Source of the DNA: Rusavskia elegans
Taxonomy: Eukaryota > Ascomycota > Lecanoromycetes > Teloschistales > Teloschistaceae
Direction: 5' to 3'
Assembly (NCBI GenBank): GCA_011316305.1
Contig: SAUG01000128.1
Coordinates: 62,001-126,000, forward strand
Length of the DNA stretch: 64,000 bases
Shown here: one piece after another, positions 30,965-41,931 of the stretch
Position numbering within the stretch: the stretch's first letter is position 1
Layout of the letters: the number at the start of each line of letters is the position of its first letter
Notes under the pieces: generated by a model
Told to the model about the DNA's origin: nothing
Seen by the model: the letters and a program-made list of their open reading frames with translations, nothing else
The model's database searches: none
Made by a program: the position numbers and the translations under genes

Positions 30965-31228
30965 TTATCGGTTGTGGGAATCTCTGTTCTTTGTCGTCGC
31001 TGAAGATGTGTCCACGGTCCAATTTTGCTGCTTCCTCCTCCTCCATAACGCATCGCAAGACATGCATATTGGGTGCTCACAGGTTCGACAATAGCAATTT
31101 TCCCAGAAATTTCCGTGTGCACAATCACAGCACCACCAATCGGCGTCATGCTCCGTGTCGAGCTGGCCCCACTCGCTGCATATTCTGGCAATAGCAATCA
31201 ATAGCTTGGTGTTAGTCGGACTGGACAT
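30965..31228 (-). CDS. Small Cys/His (zinc-ribbon-like) protein 1
   Basis: A single-exon frame of 87 residues from the ATG at 31226-31228. The centre reads WWCCDCAHGNFWENC then CRTCEHPICMSC, that is, a CxxC pair followed by C-x2-C-x-H-x2-C-x2-C. The same second half, with identical spacing, recurs in the next four minus-strand genes. The two-part Cys/His pattern should bind one or two zinc ions. The N-terminus is helical and the C-terminus basic (LWRRRKQQNW). The function is unknown; such W-x-C-x2-C proteins occur in many ascomycetes without an assigned role. Gene length is short and no splice site was needed. Confidence 0.5.
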   Translation of the reverse strand: MSSPTNTKLLIAIARICSEWGQLDTEHDADWWCCDCAHGNFWENCYCRTCEHPICMSCDALWRRRKQQNWTVDTSSATTKNRDSHNR

Positions 31229-31685
31229 CGTCTCTGGTGCTCGGAGGTTGATTGTATGATGTTTGAACTAGTAGATCGACCTAGTCTTGCAGAAGGAAGA
31301 TGATTCTCTTAAATACACGTCTTGAACACGTCAGACAACCAGCACCAATACTAAGGGTGACTGGTCTTCAGTCGAGGATATTTTATTACTCATACTTCTA
31401 ATACATCTCATGAACGTATCCACGAAAGAAACGATACTGGATCTTTTGGCCGTCGATGCACTCCTTCACAGCCACAATTACATTCATCGAGCAGACAGTT
31501 CACCCTCTCCCAATCCATCACTTCGACCCCTTCCCATCACTATCCTTTTTCTCTTTCCACAAACACCCAGCAGCCTCCCCTTTTTTCTGGACTTCCTGGA
31601 AAAAAGTTCCTATCATCACCACAAGCTCTCTATCCGCTTCCGACACTGGTTTGGCTTGGCTGCTCATCAGTCAACGTCATATGCT
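31229..31685. other. Intergenic between Cys/His genes 1 and 2
   Basis: No separate gene is seen. The 3' part of gene 2 may extend here if its GTAAGT donor (near 31716) is used, joining an exon that would end near 31594. Confidence 0.4.
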
Positions 31686-31838
31686 TCATTCAACGCAATA
31701 TCCTTCCAACTTACATGAAGTACTCATCGCCATACTATTAGTTTGAGGGCAATTCTCGCATTGCACGTGTTTGCATTTCGAGCAGGTTGTGGTTGCTACC
31801 GTATTGGTGTTTGAACATGCATGGCATACCCAGCTCAT
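31686..31838 (-). CDS. Small Cys/His (zinc-ribbon-like) protein 2
   Basis: An open frame of 50 residues from the ATG at 31836-31838: MSWVCHACSNTNTVATT start, then CSKCKHVQCENC. It has the W-x-C-x2-C pair and the C-x2-C-x-H-x2-C-x2-C block at the same spacing as its neighbours. A strong GTAAGT donor lies just before the in-frame C-terminus. With an acceptor near 31650 (CTGATGAGCAG) the protein would instead end in a short basic tail (KPNQCRKRIESLW). Which form is real cannot be decided. Function unknown; the finding depends on its similarity to four adjacent genes. Confidence 0.42.
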   Translation of the reverse strand: MSWVCHACSNTNTVATTTCSKCKHVQCENCPQTNSMAMSTSCKLEGYCVE

Positions 31839-32457
31839 TTTGATGATGCTGTGGATATCTTGAGTGTGCGAGGGTAGTATTTCCTGTAGATGGAGTGTTT
31901 GATTGGTAGGGGAAAAGATTTTGTGCGATGTCCAGGCCTGGTAAGTCACCATCTTATACCTGGAGATATATAGTTCTCGGACTGGCGTTCAAGCCCTGGC
32001 CTTTTCGGATATGTGCCCAAGGCAAGGCGTTGAGGAAACGTGGCAGACAGAATGGGGCTGCCAATGGGGCTGCCAATGCTGATATCACGGCTGGCACGTC
32101 AGCAACCCGAAGGTCAAACATTTTCACAAACATTGGAAAATTCGTGTTTGAGGCACCCTATCTTGCACATTAAGATATCTCCAGACATTCTATCTAACAT
32201 GTAGCAGCACATCAGCGAAAAACAACTCTTCTGCTTCCACGCCGCATCCGGGAAGCCTTCTAAGCGGCAAAGCTCCGCCACAGCAGATCCATACAAGCCG
32301 CCACATGACCTTGTTCCTCGGGTCCGTCGCGCCTACAGTACCACCCAAGACGCGACGGAGCTCCCGAAGTAAAGATCAAGAAGCGTTTCCATCTTCCCAT
32401 GACACGTCGTCGACCCACGCTTCTTCAGGGAAATAGCTGCGCAATCGCTCCTCAATT
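31839..32457. other. Intergenic between Cys/His genes 2 and 3
   Basis: Contains a short direct repeat (GGGGCTGCCAATG twice near 32052-32077). No gene is seen. Confidence 0.45.
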
Positions 32458-33359
32458 TCAGTGAAGTAGCCTCCGCGGGAGCGGCCTTCCCCGAATCGAT
32501 GACGCATTTCCGGCGCTTTCAGGAGTTTGTACATAACCCGGAACAGAGCTCAAATCTGCCTCAGCCATCAGCTGGCTGGTCGTTGCGCGGATTTGCCGAG
32601 ACTTGCCATCCGGCTCCCATAATCTAGGCTCCATTGTCCAATTTGGGGTCTCCGCTTTCACCTTCTGCTTTTTCCTCGCAGAGTACTGTGGACCATCTGT
32701 CAAGCTCACTGTATCCGCCGCCCTTCTTCTTGGCCGTTTTGTGGGAGGAGGAGAGATGGCTCGTTTTCTGGGAGGTAGTGGAGAGATGACTTGGACTTCG
32801 TCGGAGCCTGAGAAAGAATGAGCGAAGGATGTAAATTGGCTCAGGAAGGCGGCAGATACTTACTCGATTCAGTATCGAACATTCCCCGAGGTCCATTAAT
32901 CATCGAAGTAGGTGAAAGATTCCCCCGCGCCAATCTGATACGCCGTGCCGACGTAGCCTCTTGGTCTTCAAACTTCCGGCGCCGTTCGCTTTCATCTACC
33001 AGCAACCATTGACAGTTGTGACTTGGTCCGGTCGGATGGACGATGACCTTCCTGCCATTAGACACTGTCCCCGTTGCGTGAGTCAGTACGTCCAACCCAA
33101 TTTTGCTTGAACTAGACCAAAGAACAGGTGATGTGAGAACAATAGACGACTTACACTTGCTGGCATATTCCTCGACTGTGTCGATAACACAGTTGGGACA
33201 GAAATCGTGTCTGCAAAACGGACACACGGATCCACAGCTCGTGAGTAGAGTCTTGTTCAGACAACGGCAGCATGTTTCGGAACGGGGACTTCTGAAGATC
33301 TCAGGAGAGGGTGGAGATCGAGGAGTGAGGAATGGACTCCACTCTTTCGACGCGGCCAT
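32458..33359 (-). CDS. Cys/His protein 3 with basic C-terminal region
   Basis: Predicted exons on the complement are 33155-33359, 32864-33064 and 32458-32807, in phase, for 251 residues. The N-terminus is Pro/Ser-rich (FLTPRSPPSPEIFRS). The cysteine domain (about 34-62) reads ETCCRCLNKTLLTSC then CPFCRHDFCPNC, matching the cluster's C-x2-C-x-H-x2-C-x2-C block. A middle section follows with RKVIVHPTGPSHNCQWLLV. The C-terminal part is rich in basic clusters (PPRKRAISPPPTKRPRRR) that look like nuclear localisation signals. Function unknown; a nuclear or nucleic-acid role is only an inference from the basic clusters. It is the longest member of the local family. Confidence 0.6.
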
Positions 33360-34608
33360 GGTGGACGGTAATGTGAATGGAGGTCGGCGGATTTGTTTTG
33401 GGATGCTGCGGTGAGGAGTCAAGATCCGTTGTTGGTGGTGTTAGGCAGCAGAATCACTGAGTAAGTGAGGTGACCAAGGCACAATACCATGTCGAATACT
33501 GCTGAAAAATAGACCCGATCGAGATCGACCAAACCTGTCGAATAAAGGAAGTAGTACGGCGAATTGAGGGCGTAGAAGAAAGTTAGATGACACTGTTGAA
33601 TGTACATCTGAGTATTGTCAATTAAGTAAAAGTGTTGAGAATCCTCATCCGATTAAAAAGTCAAAGAAGAACACACACTCGGCAGCTCACACGCAAGAGA
33701 CACCAAGATTTAGAATATTGAAGAGAGGACGCAACGAATACGATACCTAAGTCCCAGTAGTAATACTCCATTAACAGCTCGACCATGTTCACACAAGAGC
33801 TCCAACACGCATCACCGCCTTGATTTTTCTGAAGTGCTCGCTTTCGATCGAGTACAGAGTCATCTTGCCGGGTTTCGACGACAGTGACTTAGGGTAATGG
33901 TAGTCGGGTCATTATGAAAAACAGACGTCTACAGATCCCAGCATCGCTTCCAAGCGTGGATGTGAGCAACCCCTTTTCTTTCACCGTAACTCTTGCCTCA
34001 TGCGCTGGGGATCCCTTCGTGGTATTTCTAGCTTATACAACGCCTGTATCTGTAAGTCGATGACTGCGATTCCTGCATTATTGTATGCTGAGCTTCTATG
34101 TTTCCCTCGCTCTGCATTGTTGAAGCCGTCGATCATTACGTCTTTTCGTAATGATCTAGTCTTTGTCACTTCCGGTGGCAGATGACGAAGGATTTGGGAC
34201 GCGGTATGAGAATACAATCTTTCGCCATCTTGACGATGAAGTTGATTTGGCCAGGAGAAGGCCCCTCGGGCGTTGTAGTTGTTGTCGATTGAAGTTTCTT
34301 GGCCAGAGAGCCGCCAGATAGCCGCTTAGTCATCAATTCTGCCCTGAGTACGAATACGACGAGAAACAAAGAGACGACAAAGGGAGTGCACGAAACTACC
34401 AAGATGATTTTTGTGTAATGTCTTGATACGATGTCAACTCTTCTGATGAGACATGTAGACCTCGATGCAGGCAAACAGTTGAACTTCCTCCACTGACAGC
34501 CGTTTCCACCTGTGTCCTTGGAAAAGAGAACTCCTGTCCAACCACGACGAGAGCCCTTGGAGGAGCTCAAATTGTCCAGCCTAATCCAGTCCTCCGACGC
34601 TGTTACTA
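33360..34608. other. Intergenic, no supported gene
   Basis: A minus-strand frame at 34570-34166 contains a hydrophobic, membrane-like segment (IILVVSCTPFVVSLFLVVFV) but has no ATG at its start and no known relative. It could be a degraded or single-exon remnant. Nothing else is recognised. Confidence 0.4.
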
Positions 34609-35223
34609 CTAACCCGACATCTTCACATCCTCCTCAGCAAAAGTCACTCGCCCTTTCTTACGTCCCTTCGGAGTGCTATTGCCACTAGTCCTCCCTCGAA
34701 TCTTCACCCCCGTCACGAAATCCGTATCCCCCGGCTCCTCGACATCAGCTCCTGTCCCCGAGGACGTCGTTGCCGTCGATTCCTTTCTCATACTATCCTC
34801 TTTCTCAGCCAACTTCAGCTTCTTGTCCTCCTTGTCCTGCTCATCCATTTTCTGTCTCTGCTTCTCTTTGTCCCTCCTCAACTTGATCTGCTCTCGGAGT
34901 CCCTTCCTGTCTTTTAGTCCGCATGAACCATCGCATTCGCTTTGTTTGCAGTCTGGGGTGTGGAAACGGTTGAAGTCGTAGTTTTCGTCGGCTTCCCAGG
35001 CTGAGCGGAGGCGGAGGTTGTAGGTTTGTGTGCCGATGCCTGTTGGGGAAGACTTGTTAGCTTGGGGAGAAATGAATAAGGGATAAACAAGTGGGGAAAG
35101 TGTATACTTACTGTCAGTGGTCATGGCGCAATTGCGGCAGCGTATGTGGCGGCATTCGATGCAGGATATTTTGTTGAAGCTCCAGTTTTTGTTGATGCAG
35201 CAACTGCAGCAGTACCAGCCCAT
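34609..35223 (-). CDS. Cys/His protein 4 with charged coiled-coil tail
   Basis: Predicted exons on the complement are 35112-35223 and 34609-35039, giving 180 residues. Right after the start, MGWYCCSCCINKNWSF precedes CIECRHIRCRNC, the cluster's C-x2-C-x-H-x2-C-x2-C block. The intron (GTAAGT donor, CCCCAACAG acceptor) follows ten residues later. Then come TYNLRLRSAWEADENYDFN, a possible second Cys patch (CKQSECDGSC), a long Lys/Glu helix (QRQKMDEQDKEDKKLKLAEK) and a basic end (TPKGRKKGRVTF). Function unknown. The helix suggests oligomerisation; zinc binding is inferred from the motif. Confidence 0.62.
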   Translation of the reverse strand: MGWYCCSCCINKNWSFNKISCIECRHIRCRNCAMTTDSKYTLSPLVYPLFISPQANKSSPTGIGTQTYNLRLRSAWEADENYDFNRFHTPDCKQSECDGSCGLKDRKGLREQIKLRRDKEKQRQKMDEQDKEDKKLKLAEKEDSMRKESTATTSSGTGADVEEPGDTDFVTGVKIRGRTSGNSTPKGRKKGRVTFAEEDVKMSG

Positions 35224-36477
35224 CTTTGTCCGAGGTTTACGGTCGCGTGGATAAAACGTACGAGCCAAGTCTCGGAAACTTCGAGTGCAGGTGACTCAGA
35301 CTTTGGTAAAAGGTAGGTGCGATGGGCGCAGTCAGGAGGGTTTGGTCGTTGCGGAAGACGTTTTATGTAAGTTGTTGACCGGGACATAGTGAGTGATGAA
35401 GTCGAAAGTGATGCATTGCCATTGTTCGTGGCAATATACAGCATTGTTCCGTCAGTCTTGTTGTCAGACAACTTGTTGATGCGTGATTTTCAAAAATTGT
35501 TGAACCGAACTCACTGATATGTCAAGACGATGACCAACAGACATTACAGTGCAACACGGCGGTCCGCATTTAGCTTCCCATGGAGGGCTGGCTGCCGGTC
35601 GATTCGCTGGGTGTCGACCAAAAAACGGTGGCTCTTAAATCTGCTGTATTGAATCAAGGGTATGAGCCATTGAGTGAAAAGTCAGCTACGTAACCTGAGG
35701 AAATCGATTGTCACATGCTCATCAAAGAGTATCAGATTTGCAGCATCCATTCCAGGCTCTTGTTCACCACAGGCCGAGCCATAACAAACCACGCTGGCGA
35801 TCTATCTTGTTAGGGACCTGCTAGGTCAGTTTCATCGATACCCGTTGGTGGATGGCTGGGACTTTGCTAAGACGACCTCTCTTTGCCTTCTCCGCATCGG
35901 GAAACCCAATATTGTCCGACTATATATGGAGAGGCCTACGTGTGTCCGTACTAGTGTGAGTGAGGGACGGTGAATGAGTGGTCAACGATGCCCTCAAACA
36001 GCCAGACGACTTATCCTGTCTCGATCTAACTCTCTCACCATTCTAGTAAATTCATGTCACCTAGCAGGTTCTAGCATTGTTCCCCATCCACAAATTTTTT
36101 CTTTCTTTCAAAAACCAACCGCTTCTCCCTCGCCAAGTAAGTTAAGGAGAATCACCTACCGGGTACCAAAGCTTCCAGATCTTGGTTGACAATTTCTAAA
36201 AGTGCGACAAAGTCTCAAGCCACCTTCCTAGAAAGTATGAAAACATATGCACACTCGCTCCCTCGGCATAGTATATCTCAGCTCTGGCTCGACACAGACC
36301 CAGCATACAAACGATCTGGAATCGATCCATACACCCAATCATTGAACGCAAAGCACCGTCCATCTTGATCGACTCAACCGTCAAAAGCAGCAACATAACA
36401 ATATCCCCCAGAATCCATGACGACACGCCATCAAACACGCACTCAACCCCTCCCATTTCCTACTATGGAAACCACTC
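35224..36477. other. Intergenic, no gene seen
   Basis: Upstream of Cys/His gene 4 and downstream of gene 5. Only short frames; no repeat or RNA gene recognised. Confidence 0.45.
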
Positions 36478-36791
36478 CTAAACAGCAGCATCACACCAAC
36501 AATCAACGCAATATTCATGCCCGCAGCCAACGCATTCATATGCGTACTGAGAAGAACTCCATTCGCATCGGCAGCATTTCCATGGTCCTGCGGCTGTGAA
36601 CGTGATATCAATCAGCTGTCCTCTCCTCCTTTCGGCTACAGAGTATGACGGGAAAGACCGTTGTGCTTTGAAGAGGGTGGTAGGATATAGGACGTACGAG
36701 TCTGGCGAATACCTCTGACGATACTTTTGAGATCCAGGACGTCGAGCTTGTTGGGATCCATGCAGGTATATAGATTTCGGATAGCCTCCAT
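36478..36791 (-). CDS. Small Cys/His protein 5
   Basis: Predicted exons on the complement are 36698-36791 and 36478-36593, joined in phase by a GTACGT donor and a TTCACAG acceptor with a GATTGAT-like branch, for 69 residues. The N-terminal 31 residues (MEAIRNLYTCMDPNKLDVLD start) look helical. The second exon encodes PWKCCRCEWSSSQYAYEC then CVGCGHEYCVDC, the same CxxC plus C-x2-C-x-H-x2-C-x2-C pattern as the four genes to the left. It ends CWCDAAV, giving two extra cysteines. Function unknown. Reading the gene unspliced gives a longer, less convincing protein. Confidence 0.5.
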
Positions 36792-38534
36792 GATAGTTTC
36801 TGTCTGGCTGGTTCTTTCCCCTCGTAGAATACACGTAGACAGGGTTGATTAATCACTTTACCGCACTCTTGTGTGTCCTCAAAAGTAGATTTCCCCCAGT
36901 TTCTGAGGAAATTCGCAAACACTCGAGTTCCAAACCAACAGCTCTTTCTTATACCCACCTTATCCTTACCATATGACTCAAACAAACAATCAATTACCTA
37001 GTGCCATCCACCTCGCACTCGACATCACAAGAATCCAGAAAACCTCCTTCATCGCTTTTGTAGCACTCATGCCGTAGCCGTTTCTTGCTCTACACCGCCC
37101 TCATTCTTTACAACTTCCTCTCCCCGCCCCCAACTTTTCAAAATATCTTCGAGCACGCCTTCCCCCTCCCTGCCCAAAATCCTCACATACCTCCACCCAT
37201 CCATCCATCCCACTCCCGCAACACAAAACCACTCCAACATCCCATCCACAGACACAATAAATATCGCCAAAACATCACACAGCAAAAACAAGAACTTCTT
37301 ATAGAGAGAGAGTCTTTACTCGGTACGGAGCCTTCCCGGACCCGAAGACGGTTGTATTGTCTGTTGTGATATGTCGCTATTGACGCCGAGTTTCGTTATT
37401 TCATGAGGCTTGGTGGATGTTGGTTGGTAATGCTGTGGCCGGTGAAGATGAAGATGGAGATGGAGATGGAGATGGAGATGGAGATGGAGATGGAGATGGA
37501 GATGGAGATGTGGATGGATGGGTGTCAGTGCTAGAGGTTGTTGTTTTCCAGCCTAGAGAACTATACTATGGCTCCATACAGGAACATAGTGGTCGTCGAT
37601 AATAATAGTATCCCTTTGTTAGCTGGCATATTCGTTCATTCGGCTCATTTCAGGGGGTCAGTAGGGCCAAACGAATACGGGAAATCCAGCGGATGAAGAG
37701 ACACAACCCACAAACCGATTAACAAGGGGTACCAAGGTACGACGAGCAAGTAGGCAGCAGTAAAAAAATCTACAAATACAACAAGAAACACCCAAAAGTT
37801 AATTAGCCTAGCTACAAAAGTGGTTTAATGTGGTGTGGTGGCGCGTTAACATCCAGCGCGTTTCATGCTATGCCAAAGTACCACAACAGCCTTATTCGCT
37901 TTATTCACAGTGACAACAATGAGTCCAGACACTCAGCAGGGGACCATATGCCCGACGTCGACACCAGTCGATTTTCTTTCTTTTGAAGGGTGATGATGGA
38001 ACAAAGGGGGAAAAGCTGATAATTGGTGCAAGCCCGCTGGAAGGTGGTTTTCGTATATCGAAGAAGAGAAACAGTGGAAAAGAAGAAGGAAGAACGCCGC
38101 CAAGATGCCTGCTTGAATACCTGGACAAGTAAGAAAATGGGTATTGTGCCGGAGGCTGATGATCGGGGGGATCGGTTGTTGGTCTTGGGCTCTTTTAGCC
38201 AGGGTTGGAGAAGCCAGGATGAGGTGACGAGACAGCTGGATGTTGTAAAGCTCCGCCAAAGGCACCAGCGAATGTACTTTGAAAAGTGACACTTTATTGG
38301 CTCGGTGAAAACAGCTTCTTCCGGTAAGGGACAATGTTGAGAGCGATTTTGCAGCCGGGTGGCGAGGGTATTGAGTAAGCGATGATGGTCCGAGAGGCTG
38401 CTGGCACAGATTATGGTGGATGTGTATTACAGGAATTACATGGTCTTCATTCTAATACCGACTCGAAGCGAAGTAACTCCGTTGTTGTTGATGCCGCTGA
38501 TGCGAATACCGAACTGAGTGGAGAAGATCCCGGA
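36792..38534. other. Long intergenic region with a hexanucleotide array
   Basis: Holds the GATGGA array at 37451-37512. The DNA at 37620-37900 is AT-rich. No gene was supported on either strand. Confidence 0.45.
37451..37512. repeat. GATGGA hexanucleotide microsatellite
   Basis: About ten near-perfect tandem GATGGA units, with GATGAA variants at the left edge and TGGATGGATG at the right. It lies in intergenic DNA, so length variation need not affect a protein. Confidence 0.92.
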
Positions 38535-40601
38535 TCATAAGCCAACGTCAAGCACCAGGCTGACATCCCGGACCTGAGGGCCCGCCAGGTCTTCGAGGAC
38601 TGGAATTAAGTCGATCAATTCATTGTCATGCGCGTCGGAGAACCAGCTGCTAATGGGGACCGCGTGTTGCGGATGGAAAATGTAAGACGTAGGGGAGTTG
38701 TCGATGATGATGGTTTCTCGAAGGTCGCGGCCGACTTGTGAGAGGTCCTATTCTGGATGAGTCCTATTCATCATTCTCATAGATAGAGCTTACCTTGACG
38801 TAATTTCCCTGGTGGTTATAGCAGCTCTCGCGAAATAATCGATGATGTACTACGTTATGAATATCGAGTTGATCCAGTAATGGATCGCCATACTTTTCGA
38901 GGATTAGCATCTTGTGTCGACGATTCAATTATTGCAAGATTCACCTTCGAGACAGATGCTGTGAAAACCACCACCTCATAAAGCTCGCCGACTCGTTTCA
39001 TGAACTGATCCACACCTGGCCTCTTAATAACGTACACGTTGTGATACTGACCCTCGATTTCCACGGGTATGGTGAAATCTGCTTGATGTAATATCTGTAA
39101 CGGTCAGGCCGAGACACTTGAACAATGGTTCATCTCACGTACCTTGAAGCTGCTGTGCACCAACGTTTCGTCGAGATCGAGGACAAGGCATTTCTTGCCT
39201 CTGAAACGATCAGCTATCGGAGGTAGTAACCCCTTTGGCTGGTCTCCTGCCACACCATTCGAGGTTTGTCGGTTGGCGGCTGATATACGCCCTGTATTTG
39301 GCGGTGGAGGTGGAGGAGGTAGATTCGTTTGCGGTGGGCTTTGTATTGAGGTCTCCTGACTAGGTGCCGGTGGTGCGGGAGTGGGAGTGGAAGTGGGAGC
39401 TACAGGCGGAGCATCTGACATCTCAACGTCTTTCGCCTCTTGCTGCAATGTACGATCATTAATCGCCGCTTCTTCTTTCGATACACCTTCCTCAGGTATA
39501 CCCGCTGTTGGAGGTATGGGAGCGTCGACCAGTCCGTCCGTGCTTGTGGTGGTAGGTTTCTCATCATAGATTTGTGTATTGGTCATAGCGGTGTTGTGGT
39601 TGCTGGCGATATTGGCCGGTAACGGAGGTAGAGGCTGGTCGTTGGCCAGTGGCGGCACCGGTGCAATCTTTGGCTCTGCTAGTGGAGCAACGTCGTTTTC
39701 CAAGGGCGATTTCTCAGTTACCGGCGTTTCCTTCTTGGGCGCCTCGATAATTTTCGGTTGGGCTGATGGGGTGAGCTCCGAGTATCGCTTCCCTGCGATG
39801 TTGTCTTCTATTGCTTCCTTTGATTCGGTATTACTCGATTCACCTGCACTGGCGTTGTTGGTCTTTGTCACCGGGGTCGTCTGTCTGCCGCGTGTGGATT
39901 GTAGAGTCTTGGCCCTTTTTGATGGAACGGCCTGATCCTGTTCCGAATCATTGGCATCTTTTGGTGCGCCACAGCAGTTCAGAATCGAGAAGAATCTCGA
40001 GAAGCCTTTCTTCTTCGGTTTCGCACTGGTTTCCGTGATTTCTTCGCCACTTTTCTCCTCGCTCAAAGTCACTGGGCCCGTTGTTCTTTCCTTCTTTGCA
40101 AGCTTGTTGCTCGCGCCGCTGCCCCTTCGACTAGATAGCTTGACACTTCCTCTCGACCCTCGCCTTGAAGCTTTTTCTCCGCCTAATGGATCGACGTGGC
40201 CGGCTTGCGCTGGCTGTACGGAGGCTGATAGCAAGCCAGTGTCAGCGCTATGATCTAGACCATTCGGTTTTTCCGGGAGCTCACCTGTGGGGTCTGTAAC
40301 TGGTTGTTGGCTCTGGTCGGGATTGCTTGTCGCTGTTTGGGCTGGCGAGGTCTCTGTGGTGGTGGAGGCAGAGTTCAAGAAGGTGGATGTTACAGGACTG
40401 GCGGCAGAGGGAGATGGATCTATATCTGGAATTAGCCTGGTCGAGTGAAGTCGGTCTGCGGGCGTCCCGATCAGGGAGACGGCGGGCTCACGTACGGATG
40501 TTGTCGGTGGCAGTTGGCTGAGAATGAGAATTGGGAAGTTGCTTGGGTATTGAGTGGTTGGCGGTTTCCTCCTGGGTAGGGATGGCAACCTCTCCGCTCA
40601 T
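38535..40601 (-). CDS. psr1: PSR1/2-type plasma-membrane phosphatase (FCP1/SCP family)
   Basis: Predicted exons on the complement are 40496-40601, 39143-40425, 38945-39094, 38794-38892 and 38535-38747, giving 616 residues. The C-terminal 170 residues are the HAD-type SCP phosphatase: [18 protein letters not shown] (DxDxT catalytic motif), [19 protein letters not shown], and [20 protein letters not shown]. In yeast Psr1/Psr2 act in the sodium stress and general stress response with Whi2. The first 430 residues are disordered and Pro/Ser/Thr-rich. [13 protein letters not shown], about 150 residues from the N-terminus, resembles the palmitoylated N-terminus of yeast Psr1, but here it is internal. 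Membrane anchoring by the CC pair is inferred. Confidence 0.88.
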
Positions 40602-41931
40602 TGGGGGCTATGATGCTGCCGGTAGCAGGCCGAGCGATGGGTTTCGCGCAACGGGATCGAGGATTGCACGAAATCTCCGATTGCTGTGAGTGAGATGCTC
40701 GGCTATTGGCAAGGCGTGCGGTGACCCCTTGAAACAAGCGAGGGATGAGTGAGCGTATGTTCCTTTGCGGCGTGCATGTATACTGCCAGATGCTTTCGTC
40801 GCCGGTCTTGTTCTGGCGGGTTGTTGCTGAGAGTCGGTGGTGGAGAATGGGGAGGTTGATTGATTCTGATTGCGACGGAAGCGAGCTCGGTGCGGCAGTC
40901 GTTGTGATTTGCGCCCAGGAAAGTGGGATGGGAGGATGGGTGGTGTCGATGGGTCTGTTGTCTATTGAGGCTGTTGAAGATAGTATCGAAGAGGAGCTCG
41001 AGGACGATGACGGATAGGATGGAGTTGAAACAAGCGTTGCAAACAAACGGTCGGCGGACGGGGATTCACGCAATCACGTTGGAGAGGGAGGGAAGTCGCG
41101 AGCGGTGGGCTGCTCCACGGGCTGGGCTGGGTCGGTACCAGGTGGGCTTGAAATCAATGCAGATGGGGGAGATGCCGTCCGTCAGCCACACTCATTTCAA
41201 CCCTCTCTACTCGTACTCTCAGGCCCTATGACCACCCAGCATTCATCTTCTCTTTACTTGGATTGAGGGGGTTGGGCAGATAGATGTATGATTCATTCAA
41301 CAACACCGATCATACCTCCAGGTCCCTCACAACGATTCGCCCGCCCCTATCTATGAAGTAAGTGCTCCATTGCGGCCCATCCATCAACCTCGTCAATATT
41401 AATCACTTAGTGAGGCTTCCAAGTTCCCTTCTTCGATGACTCGCGGGGAGCGGGCGGCAAAACAGGTTGTGTCCTCTCATCTGCAGCCAATCATGACCCC
41501 TGGATGGACCCTTTCGAGATTTGAGTGACCATTTTAGTGCACCCGCTTTAACCGGATCCGCGTTAGCTCTGTCAGCTCCCTGCAGGTGTCTGGCCTTTTG
41601 GCCTCGGCCACGTCGGGAAGTCAGACGCAGACATCGACGGTTAGGGACAGATCCATCGCTGATCTCCCGGCTTGCATGCTTGCATGCTTGACGAGCACCG
41701 GAGTGGCTCCACGGGTTTCAAGAGCTCTGTGCCATGTGGTCCAATGGATCCGTAAATCGAATGGAGAGAACATTGAAGGGGTGCAGAACCGTTTGTGGGT
41801 TCGGAGAGTTTGCATAGCCGTGGTGGGTGAGACCCTGGTAACCCAAGCTATTCAAGATCAACCCTCTTTTCGATAATATTGATTATTATTGGGTCATGCA
41901 TGCTTGATATCGACAAAAAGACTGGAAATCG
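40602..41931. other. Divergent intergenic region psr1/GH18-like
   Basis: No gene is supported. The minus strand is open for 200 codons (41073-40471) across the psr1 start but lacks domain signs; it is probably 5' leader. Direct GCTTGCAT repeats occur near 41670. Confidence 0.45.

Noticed and set aside
34166..34570. Minus-strand frame with a membrane-like segment
   Set aside because: No ATG at its start and no family resemblance; could be a remnant but cannot be supported.
36381..36611. Hydrophobic minus-strand frame overlapping Cys/His gene 5
   Set aside because: It lies over the second exon of gene 5 in another frame; the Cys/His reading matches four neighbours while this one matches nothing.
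40471..41073. 200-codon minus-strand frame across the psr1 start
   Set aside because: It overlaps the first psr1 exon in another frame and is Ser-rich by composition; probably leader sequence.
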